This document shows, in pieces, positions 1-8,948 of a DNA stretch of 64,000 bases. Location: assembly GCF_900108365.1 (NCBI RefSeq), contig NZ_FNWQ01000002.1, positions 744,001-808,000 on the forward strand, read 5' to 3'. The DNA is from Chryseobacterium culicis (lineage in GTDB: Bacteria > Bacteroidota > Bacteroidia > Flavobacteriales > Weeksellaceae). Below the pieces are notes generated by a model that saw only the letters and a program-made list of their open reading frames with translations, did not search any database and was not told where the DNA came from. A program made the translations under genes and the position numbers. Within the stretch, counting starts at the first letter, position 1, and each line of letters starts with the position of its first letter.

Positions 1-51
1 AAAAGTAAAAAAAGTTAAAATAACAAGAACCAACTTTTCATTTTATTTTGT

Positions 52-59
52 TAGATTTG
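52..59 (+). promoter_or_regulatory. Probable -7 promoter box of the DtxR-family gene
   Basis: TAGATTTG fits the Bacteroidota -7 consensus TAnnTTTG and lies 21 bases before the TTG start at 81. No clear -33 TTG is visible at the expected distance, so the assignment rests on one box. Confidence 0.35.
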
Positions 60-80
60 TAATGAAAATCATCTAACATT

Positions 81-734
81 TTGAAAACAACCCTAACAGA
101 AGAGAATTACCTGAAAGCTTTGTTTCATTTAGTTGACAATGAAAGTAAGGTTACGATTAATGAGCTCAGTAAATTTTTGAATGTAAAAATGCCGAGTGTC
201 AATAACATGATGAAGAAATTTGCGGAGAAAAAGTGGGTCATCTATGAAACATACAAACCGTTAATTGTTACAGAAAACGGAAGACGTGAAGCTGCACTGG
301 TTGTTCGTAAACACAGACTTACCGAAATGTTTCTGGTTAAAAAAATGAATTTCGGCTGGGAAAATGTTCATGAGATTGCAGAACAGCTGGAACACGTACA
401 TTCTCAGCTCTTTTTTGATAAAATGGATGAAATTCTGGATCACCCTAAATTTGATCCTCACGGAGAACCAATTCCTGATAAAGACGGAAATATTATTGCG
501 CAGGATCTGCAGAAGCTCAGCAACTGTGTCCCGGGTGAAGATGTTACCTTTGCTTCTGTCACTTTATCTGATGATGCTTTTCTCACTTATCTGAATGACA
601 GAAAACTGCTTCTTAATACCAAAGTAAGAGTCTTAAAAGTAGAAAGCTTTGATAAATCTATGACGATAGAAATTGATGGCAAAACAGAAATTCTAAGCAA
701 AAAAGCAACAGAAAAAATACTGGTGAAGAGATAA
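81..734 (+). CDS. DtxR/MntR-family metal-dependent transcriptional regulator
   Basis: A 217-residue protein with the layout of DtxR/IdeR/MntR repressors. It has an N-terminal winged helix (about residues 1-65, starting TLTEENYLKALFHL), a metal-binding and dimerisation region rich in His and Glu (about 70-140, including HEIAEQLEHVHS), and a C-terminal FeoA/SH3-like domain (about 145-217). Such proteins sense Fe(II) or Mn(II) and repress uptake genes in the cytoplasm; which metal is used here cannot be told. The start is TTG at 81: an in-frame stop lies at 63 and no ATG fits the conserved N terminus. No metal transporter gene is adjacent, so its targets are elsewhere. Confidence 0.85.
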   Translation: MKTTLTEENYLKALFHLVDNESKVTINELSKFLNVKMPSVNNMMKKFAEKKWVIYETYKPLIVTENGRREAALVVRKHRLTEMFLVKKMNFGWENVHEIAEQLEHVHSQLFFDKMDEILDHPKFDPHGEPIPDKDGNIIAQDLQKLSNCVPGEDVTFASVTLSDDAFLTYLNDRKLLLNTKVRVLKVESFDKSMTIEIDGKTEILSKKATEKILVKR

Positions 735-873
735 TCTTCGAAATTCTACAATACAGCTCACAGATTTCATTAAAAATTTAAAGGATGAGTATTATTTAAG
801 CATAAAGTAATGCTTATGTTAATAGACTGTCCTACACTAATCAACCCCACACCAACCATTAATCACACTTAAA

Positions 874-1605
874 ATGAAGAAAAGCATTCCGTTTTTTATG
901 ATTTCAATGCTGCTTAGCCAACTGTCTAATGCTCAGGTTAGAGATTTTGTAATTGAACCGCAGATTAAACCTGATTTTTACGTTTATAAAACTTTCGGGG
1001 TATTCGGAGGGAAAGAATATTCTGCGAATGCTGTTTATCTGGTGACTAAAAAAGGAGTTGTTTTATTTGATGTTCCATGGCAGAAATCGCAGTATCAAAG
1101 CCTGCTTGATACCATTCAAAAACGCCATAATCTTCCTGTTATTGCAGTATTTGCAACTCATTCACATGAAGACAGAGCCGGTGACTTAAGCTTTTATCAT
1201 AATAAGGGAATCAAAACCTACGCAACCGCCAAAACCAATGAACTGTTGAAAAAAGAAGGAAAAGCCATGGCTACAGAAATAATTGAAACAGGAAAAACAT
1301 ACCGTATTGGTGGGAAAAAATTTGTAGTCGATTTTCTCGGTGAAGGACATACTGCAGATAATGTAGTTGTATGGTTTCCCCAATATAAAATACTGGACGG
1401 CGGATGCCTTGTAAAAAGCAGAACAGCAGAAAATCTGGGCTACACCGGTGAAGCCAACGTTGCCCAATGGCCGCAAACCATGGCAAAGCTGAAATCAAAA
1501 TATTCACAGGCAGTTCTCGTAATTCCTGGCCATGATGAATGGAAAGGCGGCGGACACGTAGAACATACGTTAGATCTTCTTGAGAAAAACAAAAAAGCGG
1601 AATAA
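874..1605 (+). CDS. bla: Subclass B1 metallo-beta-lactamase, IND/CGB type
   Basis: A 243-residue exported zinc beta-lactamase that hydrolyses penicillins, cephalosporins and carbapenems in the periplasm. A signal peptide covers about residues 1-20 (ends SNA, then QVRDF). The zinc ligands are all visible: H96, H98 and D100 in HSHED, H159 in GEGHTADN, C178 in DGGCLV and H220 in IPGHDEW. From memory of the families, the body resembles IND enzymes of C. indologenes, while the C-terminal LLEKNKKAE is closer to CGB-1 of C. gleum, so the allele looks intermediate. It is a lone gene with a strong terminator after it. No plasmid or IS signature is nearby, which suggests an intrinsic chromosomal gene. 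Confidence 0.95.
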   Translation: MKKSIPFFMISMLLSQLSNAQVRDFVIEPQIKPDFYVYKTFGVFGGKEYSANAVYLVTKKGVVLFDVPWQKSQYQSLLDTIQKRHNLPVIAVFATHSHEDRAGDLSFYHNKGIKTYATAKTNELLKKEGKAMATEIIETGKTYRIGGKKFVVDFLGEGHTADNVVVWFPQYKILDGGCLVKSRTAENLGYTGEANVAQWPQTMAKLKSKYSQAVLVIPGHDEWKGGGHVEHTLDLLEKNKKAE

Positions 1606-1620
1606 TAGTCTGTTTTTATT

Positions 1621-1667
1621 TCCCATAAAAAAATCCCGAATGAAAATTCGGGATTTTTTTTATGGGA
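1621..1667. terminator. Long bidirectional terminator between bla and tssK
   Basis: An almost perfect inverted repeat with 21-base arms (one extra T on the right). The core ATCCCGAAT / ATTCGGGAT encloses the loop GAAA and is flanked by A7 and T8 tracts. It sits between the convergent ends of bla (+) and tssK (-) and can serve both strands. Confidence 0.9.
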
Positions 1668-1678
1668 AAGGGTTTGGA

Positions 1679-2818
1679 TTAATCTAATACACTCCACCCT
1701 CTTTTCGGGTTCGTATTTGTAGAAACCTCCTGCTCGTTAACGATAATGTTTTCTTTTCTCTGACCGATGTAATCAAGCTCGCTCAGTTTTGAGAAAATAA
1801 TTTCCAGGCTTCTCAACATCTGTTGAATGTAAAGCAAAGGCTCACCACAGTTATGATGATCATAATTGGTTTCTGCTACGATAGAAAGCTGGTTCAGTAA
1901 CGTATGAGGTGCTATTTCACTCCATTCCAGGCTGTAATTCAGCATTTCTTCCAGTTCTGCAGGAACCAGAAGCTGGGTTGAATTGTATAAATGAAGCGCC
2001 AGTCTCGCAAAAGATTCGATCAAAAATACAGGAGGCTGCCATGGTGTGATATTTCGGAACTGGAAATACATGTCTCCAAAAGTATTCACCATCGTGGTGC
2101 ACAGAAACTTAACGTTCTGTGCCAACGCTGTATTCTGATTTTTATGAGAGGCTTTCTGAATAATCTTAAAAGCATACTGCTGAAGGTTTCCGATAGATTT
2201 TGCATAGCTGCTGTAATATTCTACCAGAGCAGGATGGCTTTGTACAGAAGTACAAGGTGGAATAAAATTGGAATCTACCTGCGCAATATTTCCTTTCAGA
2301 TCTACTTTTCCGATGATAAGATAATTCCCTCCGGAATAGCTGCTGTTCAATGAAGTTACAGGAAGAAGTTCAATGTGGTGATTCGGCTGTGCACTTGGAT
2401 GGCGCGGCGGAATTTCCTCAGGATCAATATCTCCAAAGGGTACCTTATCAAAAGGGTTTACGGAGATCAGTATGTAATATTCACCATCTGCCTGCTCTTC
2501 ACTCATGGATTTGGCCAAAGACTTCACGCTGATTCTTCTGTCGGTAAGCTCAATACGGTAGCCTGCCATGGTAACGGCGCTGCAACGTTTGATTACAAGC
2601 TGCACGTCATTGGTTGCCGTGTTGTGAACATCAAAAATAGTACGGTCTGTAAATTCATTGGAAATAGGCAAAAGACCATAATTATATGTAGTAATTCCAA
2701 GAGAATTGGAATCCCTGATGGTATCAATTAAGAAATTATCCTGATCATTAAGATGTCTCTGGGAAACTTTCATCCCATCCACCCAGTTGATTGCAAAATG
2801 TTTAATAGGCTGTATCAT
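1679..2818 (-). CDS. tssK: Type VI secretion baseplate protein TssK (subtype iii)
   Basis: A 379-residue soluble protein that begins HFAINWVDGMKVSQRHL, the typical TssK opening in which the N-terminal shell domain follows an 'xxWxxGMxlxxxHf' pattern. TssK trimers tie the cytoplasmic baseplate to the membrane complex of the contractile type VI machine. This version is shorter than proteobacterial TssK, as expected for the Bacteroidetes subtype. It is the last gene of tssG-tssN-tssK, 26 bases after tssN, and is followed by the bidirectional terminator. The assignment rests on N-terminal similarity and operon context. Confidence 0.85.
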   Translation of the reverse strand: MIQPIKHFAINWVDGMKVSQRHLNDQDNFLIDTIRDSNSLGITTYNYGLLPISNEFTDRTIFDVHNTATNDVQLVIKRCSAVTMAGYRIELTDRRISVKSLAKSMSEEQADGEYYILISVNPFDKVPFGDIDPEEIPPRHPSAQPNHHIELLPVTSLNSSYSGGNYLIIGKVDLKGNIAQVDSNFIPPCTSVQSHPALVEYYSSYAKSIGNLQQYAFKIIQKASHKNQNTALAQNVKFLCTTMVNTFGDMYFQFRNITPWQPPVFLIESFARLALHLYNSTQLLVPAELEEMLNYSLEWSEIAPHTLLNQLSIVAETNYDHHNCGEPLLYIQQMLRSLEIIFSKLSELDYIGQRKENIIVNEQEVSTNTNPKRGWSVLD

Positions 2819-2844
2819 GTTTAATACTTTTTAGATTTTTGTGT

Positions 2845-3747
2845 TTATGATCTTCTTGCGACTCCCTCCTCTTCATGCTGTATAACTCTTTTACAAATCA
2901 CCACTTCATTTTCTGAAATGCTGTTTGTAGAAATGTCGTGGTCGAAATCTATATATTTTCTGAAACTGAAAAATGATTTTTTAGTATAGAAAATCCAGTA
3001 ATAAGGTTCATTTCCTTCATCCGAAAGATGGATGATGGAACCCGGATTTTTGTGGTTATAATCATCCACTACCCTGTAGAACCAGTCTCCGAAAGTAACT
3101 CCTGTAGGAAGTGTTTTGGCTTTGATTCTGAAACGGTTGGTATCTTCCAGTTTTTTACTTAATTCTACATTCAGTACCATTAATCTGTCAAAATCCGCTC
3201 CTTCAAAATCAGGTAATTTCTGTTCAGGTGAATATCTCCAGGTTTTATAAATATCAAAAGGAATGCTGATAAACTGGATATAACAGTAATAAAATACCAT
3301 AGGAACCACAAAGATCAGCATACTTGTAGCGGCCATTACGGCATATCCTGTTCCTTTGCTCATCCAGTTAAAAATCAGGGTGAATAAATATCCTCCCAAA
3401 GCAATACACGTCAGAGAAAGTATAGATTCAAACAGAATGCTCATGGCAAGAGAGTCAATGTGCTTCTTGAAATATTTATGCAGTAAATTCACATGAATAA
3501 TTCCCAGTATAAGGTAAATAACCTGGGCAATCAGATACCAGTACGGGTTAAAAAGATTTCCGGCAAATCCGAAAACTCCCGGAACCGCCAGACATAAGCT
3601 GCACAGAAGCACGTATATAATAATCACTTTAATTTTGATCGCAGGTTTATTTCTCCTGATTACACCCAGTATAACCATCATAATAATCGCGATTAAAGGC
3701 ATTAAGATATACCTTAAAAAAATACCTTTTACTGAAGAAATTTCCAT
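2845..3747 (-). CDS. tssN: Type VI secretion membrane protein TssN (subtype iii)
   Basis: A 300-residue protein with five predicted membrane helices in its first half (about residues 9-28, 38-60, 68-90, 100-125, 133-155) and a soluble C-terminal half. TssN is known only from the Bacteroidetes type VI subtype, where it is thought to belong to an inner-membrane complex replacing TssJLM. The call uses size, topology and position between tssG and tssK; no catalytic motif is expected. It begins 54 bases after tssG and ends 26 bases before tssK. A generic polytopic protein is the alternative. Confidence 0.8.
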   Translation of the reverse strand: MEISSVKGIFLRYILMPLIAIIMMVILGVIRRNKPAIKIKVIIIYVLLCSLCLAVPGVFGFAGNLFNPYWYLIAQVIYLILGIIHVNLLHKYFKKHIDSLAMSILFESILSLTCIALGGYLFTLIFNWMSKGTGYAVMAATSMLIFVVPMVFYYCYIQFISIPFDIYKTWRYSPEQKLPDFEGADFDRLMVLNVELSKKLEDTNRFRIKAKTLPTGVTFGDWFYRVVDDYNHKNPGSIIHLSDEGNEPYYWIFYTKKSFFSFRKYIDFDHDISTNSISENEVVICKRVIQHEEEGVARRS

Positions 3748-3801
3748 TTGTTTCTTTTCGAATTTATACTTTGTTGGTAATTGTAAATATAATAAAATAA
3801 T

Positions 3802-4743
3802 TTAGAGAAAGGTAGAGTATCCAAGGCGGCTGGCATTTCGTTCATCATCCTCAAGACTGAATGAATATTCTTCCTTTTCTGTCACAAAATTCTCTTCCAC
3901 GTCTACCGTTACCGGAAGAAAATAATCATACAGTGCCTTCAGTACATTTCTGAACGGGCTTCCGGAGATATATTTTTTCATATCTCCATACGGGATCGGC
4001 CCGATATTTACCACCCAGTTTCTCTGCCCGTCCATATGAGGGCCACTTGGAATGAATGTAACCCCTAACCTTGAGTTTCCCAATAGCATGGAATCATCAT
4101 TTTTTTCAATCTCATCAATAATATTAGGTGAAAAAGTTACTTTTACCGGTACCTGCAGAAATGCTGTCATACACCTTTCAAACCATCTTTTATCTCCTCT
4201 GATCTGATGGAAAAAAGGTAAAATATGCATAAAAATATAAGCACTCTGCCTATCCAGCATTTTAATCATGGGCCAAAGCTCACTTACCGTTTCCAGTAAA
4301 GAATCCGTAGGGCTGGTGATATCAAATTCTGACTCCTTAAGCAAAGCACTGATCTCCGTAAAAAATACTTCCAGTTCAAATGGACGAAAAAACTTACGGG
4401 CATCGTCTTCAATTTTCTTCTGTCTCCGTATTTCTCTTACCACAGTATCTACATTCTTTCTGGAAGCCCCAAGAGACGGCGGATGAAAAAGCCCTTCCGG
4501 AAGATAGTCATATATGCCTTCTCTATAAGTCTCTATGGTAAATACTTCCTCATCAAATCCCAGATAACTGCTGGTAATGCTTTTAATATCTTTAAGGTAA
4601 GCCCTGTCATTCACCCCCACACGTTCTATGAAGATATTGCTTACCGCACGGTGGTATTTCAACAGGTTAACCGCCACAGCTTCAGCCTTGAAATCTGTCT
4701 GCAGCTTATTGTAATGCATATCTACAATATTATTCTCATACAT
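3802..4743 (-). CDS. tssG: Type VI secretion baseplate protein TssG (subtype iii)
   Basis: A 313-residue cytoplasmic protein, first gene of the leftward tssG-tssN-tssK operon. Its C-terminal third carries the TssG pattern: LGNSRLG (about residue 222), then VVNIGPIPYGDMKKYISG, then a run ending in FLPVTVDVEE. In the family, TssG pairs with two TssF copies to form a baseplate wedge with TssE and TssK. The N-terminal half is divergent, with an FFRPFELEVFF stretch near residue 118. Its usual neighbour tssF is not adjacent; a tssF gene lies at the far right edge of the window on the same strand. Confidence 0.82.
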   Translation of the reverse strand: MYENNIVDMHYNKLQTDFKAEAVAVNLLKYHRAVSNIFIERVGVNDRAYLKDIKSITSSYLGFDEEVFTIETYREGIYDYLPEGLFHPPSLGASRKNVDTVVREIRRQKKIEDDARKFFRPFELEVFFTEISALLKESEFDITSPTDSLLETVSELWPMIKMLDRQSAYIFMHILPFFHQIRGDKRWFERCMTAFLQVPVKVTFSPNIIDEIEKNDDSMLLGNSRLGVTFIPSGPHMDGQRNWVVNIGPIPYGDMKKYISGSPFRNVLKALYDYFLPVTVDVEENFVTEKEEYSFSLEDDERNASRLGYSTFL

Positions 4744-5191
4744 AGTGTTTCCTCTGATTATGACTTGTAAAGATAATATATCTCATAAGTTTGAAAAAAT
4801 ATTTTTACAATAATTTTATCCTAAAAATAATAATTTATTGACATTAAAAGGAATAATTTACTACAATTTCCGTGAAAATACGGTAAATCCACTATTTGCT
4901 TGTTTTTTAAATTTAAAATTACCTGCTACTATTCAGGAGCTTAGGCTTTAAAAGCCATTGTTAAGACGGTGAATGTTTAAAGTTGCGATGATGCTTTTTA
5001 GTTTAAATCTTTCATACTGATAAAGCGTTTTTCTTCTGTTTTCCTTTTTTCTGTTCGTTTTTCATCCCATCTTGTGATCTATTTTATTTAGATTAAATTT
5101 TATTAACACATCTTATGGAATAAATTCAGGGATAATGCATGCTCATTCCGAAAGCGGGCCGTATCTTTGCAGACTGAAAATTGTTATTCAA
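4744..5191. other. AT-rich divergent intergenic region
   Basis: A gap of about 450 bases between the divergent tssG and nuclease genes. It must hold both promoters. TATCTTTG at 5162-5169 fits the nuclease promoter. On the minus strand TATCTTTA at 4768-4775 is a one-mismatch -7 box for tssG. A short palindrome (GGCTTTAAAAGCC, near 4944) lies in the middle. No small gene was recognised. Confidence 0.5.
5162..5169 (+). promoter_or_regulatory. Probable -7 promoter box of the S1/P1 nuclease gene
   Basis: TATCTTTG matches TAnnTTTG and lies 22 bases before the ATG at 5192. The position supports that ATG over an in-frame ATG at 5135, which would be upstream of the transcription start. No good -33 box was found. 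Confidence 0.4.
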
Positions 5192-5983
5192 ATGAAAAGT
5201 ATTTATTCTAAAATTCTTATTTTAGCATTCATGGCCTCTTCACTGTATTCTTATGCATGGGGATTAACCGGGCACAGAGTTATTGCAGAGATTGCAGAAA
5301 ACCATCTTTCCCGCAAAGCAAGAAGAGAGATCAAAAAAATGATGGGCAGAGAGCGACTTGCTTATTGGGCAAACTGGCCGGACTTCATCAAATCTGACAC
5401 TACAGGCGTATGGAAACAGGCTTCATCATGGCATTATGTAAATATTGATCCGATGGCTGATTTTAAAGCTTTTGACCAAAACTTAAAAGCACAGGCAGGA
5501 CCCAGTCTTTACACCCAGGTAAATACCCTTTCCAGCCAGATTAAGGATAAAAACACTTCTGAAAAAGACAGAAAAATTGCTTTAATCTTCCTTATTCACA
5601 TCATGGGAGATCTTGCGCAGCCACTTCACGTGGGAAGAGCTGAAGATTTGGGCGGAAACAAAATTAATGTTACCTATTTCGGGGAGAAGACCAATTTACA
5701 CTCGGTCTGGGACGGAAAACTGGTAGATTCTCAAAAGTACAGCTACACAGAATATGCTACGCTTTTGGATATCAAATCTAAAGAAGAAGTAGCACAGATT
5801 CAGTCCGGAACACTGGAAGACTGGCTGTATGATTCTCATAAAATCGCCAACAAAATCTACGCACAGACTCCTAACGATTCTAAATTATCTTTTGACTATC
5901 AGTATAAATTCAATGATACTATGGAAAGACAGTTATTGTATGGAGGATTAAGACTGGCGAAAGTTTTAAATGAGCTTTTTTAA
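5192..5983 (+). CDS. Secreted S1/P1-type zinc nuclease
   Basis: A 263-residue exported nuclease. After a signal peptide (about 1-22, ending SYA) the mature protein starts with Trp. In this family that residue itself binds zinc through its amino and carbonyl groups. The other ligands of the trinuclear zinc site are visible: H28 (GHRV), D64 (NWPD), H81 (SSWHYVN), H136 and D140 (HIMGD), H146 (PLHVG), H170 and D174 (LHSVWD). The family degrades single-stranded DNA and RNA to 5' nucleotides and may act as 3'-nucleotidase, so phosphate or nucleotide scavenging is likely. An upstream in-frame ATG at 5135 is rejected because it would bury the signal peptide. Confidence 0.92.
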   Translation: MKSIYSKILILAFMASSLYSYAWGLTGHRVIAEIAENHLSRKARREIKKMMGRERLAYWANWPDFIKSDTTGVWKQASSWHYVNIDPMADFKAFDQNLKAQAGPSLYTQVNTLSSQIKDKNTSEKDRKIALIFLIHIMGDLAQPLHVGRAEDLGGNKINVTYFGEKTNLHSVWDGKLVDSQKYSYTEYATLLDIKSKEEVAQIQSGTLEDWLYDSHKIANKIYAQTPNDSKLSFDYQYKFNDTMERQLLYGGLRLAKVLNELF

Positions 5984-6051
5984 AGACGGATACGAGTTCC
6001 GGGTTACCGCTCTTTTAATCAAAGACACTTTACAATACCACTCTTACAGAT

Positions 6052-6080
6052 AAAACGGAACTTCGGTTTCGTTTTTTTTT
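6052..6080 (+). terminator. Terminator of the nuclease gene (first of two)
   Basis: The stem AAAACGGAAC / GTTTCGTTTT (one G-T pair) encloses the loop TTCG and is followed by a run of nine T. Confidence 0.85.
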
Positions 6081-6092
6081 GTGTTAAGTTTG

Positions 6093-6126
6093 AAAAATCA
6101 GGATTTATTTGAAATCCTGATTTTTT
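6093..6126 (+). terminator. Second tandem terminator after the nuclease gene
   Basis: A 13-base stem, AAAATCAGGATTT / AAATCCTGATTTT, with a 5-base loop and trailing T tract, directly after the first terminator. Confidence 0.8.
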
Positions 6127-6321
6127 AATTCTTCTAATTTATCATTTATCTATCCCGCAAAAATAAAACATATAACACTCATTATCAATTAATTAAACTC
6201 GGTTTAAAATACATTCATCTATTTTGCGTTATAAATGGTACAAAAAATAGTAAACCTTGTGTAACCTTTTTACCTTTTCATACGTATATATTATAGTAAC
6301 TCTTTTTTGAGGATAAAATAA

Positions 6322-7188
6322 ATGAGACAATTAAAAATCACTAAGCAGGTTACCAACAGGGAAACTGCTTCATTAGACAAGTATTTGCAGGAAATTGGTA
6401 AAGTGGAACTGATCACTGCGGACGAAGAAGTAGAATTGGCGCAAAGAATACGTGCCGGCGACAGAGCCGCACTGGAGAAATTAATCAAAGCCAACCTTCG
6501 TTTCGTAGTATCTGTATCTAAGCAATACCAAAATCAAGGTCTTTCTTTACCCGATTTGATTAATGAAGGTAACTTAGGATTAATGAAAGCGGCAAAAAGG
6601 TACGATGAAACTAGAGGTTTCAAATTTATCTCTTATGCAGTATGGTGGATCCGTCAGTCTATTTTACAGGCGTTGGCTGAGCAGTCAAGAATTGTAAGAC
6701 TACCATTGAACAAAATTGGATCTATCAATAAAATCAATAAAGCATACGCTCACCTTGAGCAGGAAAATGAAAGACCACCTTCTCCGGAAGAATTGGCTGA
6801 AGTTCTTGACATGAGCGAGGAAGATATTAAAGAATCTATGAAAAACTCCGGAAGACACCTGTCTATGGATGCACCTTTGGTAGAAGGTGAAGATTCTAAT
6901 CTTTATGATGTATTACGTTCAGGAGAATCACCAAGTCCTGATAAAGATCTGATGCTGGAATCTCTACAAATTGAGATTGAAAGAGCATTGAATACTTTAA
7001 CTCCTAGAGAGGCTGACCTGGTAAGACTGTATTTCGGACTGAACGGAAAACACCCAATGACTTTAGAGGAAATTGGTGAGACTTTCGATCTTACAAGAGA
7101 GAGAGTTCGTCAGATCAAAGAAAAAGCAATTAAGAGACTAAAACACAATACCAGAAGCAAGATCCTTAAATCTTACCTGGGTAAATAA
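6322..7188 (+). CDS. rpoD: Primary RNA polymerase sigma factor RpoD
   Basis: A 288-residue sigma-70 factor of the short Bacteroidota type, which lacks region 1.1. Region 1.2 is at about 14-45 ([16 protein letters not shown]) and region 2 at about 50-120, with [18 protein letters not shown] and the -10-recognition and melting segment [14 protein letters not shown]. Region 3 is at about 130-205 and region 4 at about 220-288, with a helix-turn-helix in [20 protein letters not shown]. It directs housekeeping transcription from promoters with -33 TTTG and -7 TAnnTTTG boxes, several of which occur in this window. It stands alone and has its own terminator. Confidence 0.98.
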   Translation: MRQLKITKQVTNRETASLDKYLQEIGKVELITADEEVELAQRIRAGDRAALEKLIKANLRFVVSVSKQYQNQGLSLPDLINEGNLGLMKAAKRYDETRGFKFISYAVWWIRQSILQALAEQSRIVRLPLNKIGSINKINKAYAHLEQENERPPSPEELAEVLDMSEEDIKESMKNSGRHLSMDAPLVEGEDSNLYDVLRSGESPSPDKDLMLESLQIEIERALNTLTPREADLVRLYFGLNGKHPMTLEEIGETFDLTRERVRQIKEKAIKRLKHNTRSKILKSYLGK

Positions 7189-7212
7189 TTTTAGCGTAAA
7201 AAACTTTATAGG

Positions 7213-7240
7213 CGGAGTCTGTTTCAGGCTCCGTTTTTTT
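7213..7240 (+). terminator. rpoD terminator
   Basis: Hairpin CGGAGTCTG / CAGGCTCCG (one G-T pair) with a TTT loop and seven trailing T, starting 25 bases after the rpoD stop. Confidence 0.9.
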
Positions 7241-7345
7241 ATGACAATACATCAAAAGTCCGGAAAAATATTTCTCCGGACTAACCAAACACTTTATAAT
7301 AATCATCAAATATCCATGACGATACACAAAAAAATACTACTTTAT

Positions 7346-7978
7346 TTAATCTAGTCTTGTAGCGTTAATTCTATAAGCCTTTGCAACATTTCCATTATTT
7401 ACTATAGATATTGCAGATCCGTTTATGACCAGATTATAATTAAGGGCTGTAGAATTACCTCCATCTTCACATGCTTCAATTCCTGACCATGCTACACTCA
7501 CATTATTTTGAGCCACCTGAGTTAAAGTTGGTTTATAATTAGAAGTTGTAGACCTCGTAACAAAACCACCTTGTGCGTTAAGTCCAAAGTAATTTGTAGA
7601 AGGAGCTTTATTATTAAAATAGCTGTGAACAATAAAATCTGTAGTAGAAGTGTTGACACATCCATTACCTACTACAACAGTAACTTTATAAGCGCCAGGA
7701 GCTAAATTTGAAATAAGTTGTCCGGTACCGCCTGCTGCAATGATTACAAAGTTGGTCGTTACAGTATGATTTCCTGTGCTGGGTATTTTCACCACAACGT
7801 TATTAGCATCAGTATAAAGAGGAGTCAGAGCTTTTTCTTCTAACCCGGAATCTACTTGTCTGATTCTTGCAGTTCCGTTAACGTCTAAAGTGTTGGTTGG
7901 ATTTGGTGTTTTGATTCCCACCTGAGAATATGCCAATGACGAAGCCAAAGAGCATATCAGAATAATTCTTTTTTTCAT
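7346..7978 (-). CDS. Exported protein with VGIKTPNPTNTLDVNG surface motif, function unknown
   Basis: A 210-residue protein with a signal peptide (about 1-18) followed by VGIKTPNPTNTLDVNGTARI. This motif is common near the mature N terminus of Bacteroidota surface and fibre-like proteins. The rest is rich in Asn, Thr, Ser and Val, suggesting an extracellular beta-rich fold; two Cys pairs could form disulfides. There is no catalytic motif and no C-terminal sorting domain that I can recognise. It is transcribed away from its upstream neighbour and has a candidate promoter at 8031-8061. The function is not known. Confidence 0.7.
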   Translation of the reverse strand: MKKRIILICSLASSLAYSQVGIKTPNPTNTLDVNGTARIRQVDSGLEEKALTPLYTDANNVVVKIPSTGNHTVTTNFVIIAAGGTGQLISNLAPGAYKVTVVVGNGCVNTSTTDFIVHSYFNNKAPSTNYFGLNAQGGFVTRSTTSNYKPTLTQVAQNNVSVAWSGIEACEDGGNSTALNYNLVINGSAISIVNNGNVAKAYRINATRLD

Positions 7979-8327
7979 TTTTTTAAATGTGTTTAAAGTT
8001 TAGTTTCTCTCTGTTTTAATTAAGAGAGCACAATAGTACAAATCAACCATGTCAGATCAAAGAAAGTGACTATTACACAGGTATGACATTGATGTAAAGC
8101 CACTGAAAATCAATAACTAATTTTAGATAAAAGAACAGAATTATATAACTCCGAAGTGAAATATCTGGAAAAAATATTAAAATTTAGGCTTAGATTTACC
8201 CTCTTTTATAAGCCGCTGTAACATTTTTTAAGATTCACACCACTAATTAAAATCATATCACATCATTCCGGTGATAAATGGAATGATTAATTTTATTGCC
8301 TGATATAACAATTACCAAAAACATATT
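7979..8327. other. Divergent intergenic region, 349 bases
   Basis: Separates two divergently read exported-protein genes. It contains the candidate minus-strand promoter at 8031-8061. Near the plus-strand gene is a short inverted repeat (ATCATTCCG / TGGAATGAT, about 8263-8288). No gene was recognised. Confidence 0.45.
8031..8061 (-). promoter_or_regulatory. Candidate promoter of the exported-protein gene
   Basis: On the minus strand a TTTG (8058-8061) is followed after 19 bases by TACTATTG (8031-8038), one base off TAnnTTTG. It lies about 50 bases before the start codon. Confidence 0.4.
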
Positions 8328-8933
8328 ATGAAAAAAATACTTTTCGCTTCAGCGCTGGCATTATGCGCACTATCCTGCAAAGAAAATAAACCAAGGCAGG
8401 CTCCCGCTGTTGAAAATGCCGTTGACAATGCAGCATATTCAGTGTCAAACTCTATTAAAAAAAATACAAGATATTCAGACGGCGGAAATCTTGTTCATGA
8501 AATTTACCACGAGCTCATAAAAAATGACAAGGCTTTACAGGATCTGGAAGTAAGAATAGAAAATACGTTCAAAGAAACCGAAGATGTACTGTCAGAATAT
8601 ATGAATGTGATAGACAAATCAGAGACCTATTATAATGATGCAAAGGCACTCACAAATTCGTTAACGGATTCTGCTGCTAAAAAAGAGATTGAAAATGCAT
8701 TAAAATTAAGTTCTGAAAAATATCATCTGAAAACCCAAACTACAAGAGACCTCATCAAAAAAATAAAAGCAAACAAGATAGCCCTCTATGAGCAGCAAAT
8801 GGTATTTAAAATTAAGAAAACACTTCCTGAAATTGAAAAATACCAAAATGCCCACCCTTTAAAAACAGACCAACTCAATCAATGTATCAAAAAGCAGAAT
8901 GATTTACTGGCAGAGCTTAAAAAAATTCAATAA
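8328..8933 (+). CDS. Lipoprotein of unknown function, mostly helical
   Basis: A 201-residue protein with a lipoprotein signal peptide (ALCALSC, lipidated Cys 17). The mature part is Lys/Glu-rich and predicted to be helical, perhaps coiled coil, with long charged stretches such as KKEIENALKLSSEKYHLK. No enzymatic motif is visible. It ends 15 bases before the acetyltransferase gene and may share its transcript. It is not a member of a family I recognise. Confidence 0.65.
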   Translation: MKKILFASALALCALSCKENKPRQAPAVENAVDNAAYSVSNSIKKNTRYSDGGNLVHEIYHELIKNDKALQDLEVRIENTFKETEDVLSEYMNVIDKSETYYNDAKALTNSLTDSAAKKEIENALKLSSEKYHLKTQTTRDLIKKIKANKIALYEQQMVFKIKKTLPEIEKYQNAHPLKTDQLNQCIKKQNDLLAELKKIQ

Positions 8934-8948
8934 ATCCCATTACACCTC

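Larger units (their letters stand above)
5984..6321. other. Intergenic region with tandem terminators, then rpoD leader
   Basis: The first part holds two rho-independent terminators for the nuclease gene. The remaining roughly 195 bases are very AT-rich and must contain the rpoD promoter, but I see no convincing TTTG / TAnnTTTG pair; TACCTTTT near 6270 is one base off. No small gene was recognised. Confidence 0.5.

Noticed and set aside
4940..4960. GGCTTTAAAAGCC as a third copy of the GGCTnAAGCC repeat
   Set aside because: Only a short palindrome is shared; the AACGGGCT half is missing.
5135..5191. Upstream ATG for the S1/P1 nuclease
   Set aside because: It precedes the -7 box and would mask the signal peptide; the mature N-terminal Trp requires the start at 5192.
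5192..5983. S1/P1 nuclease as a type VI effector because it lies near tssG
   Set aside because: It has a Sec signal peptide and is divergently transcribed, so ordinary secretion is the simpler reading.
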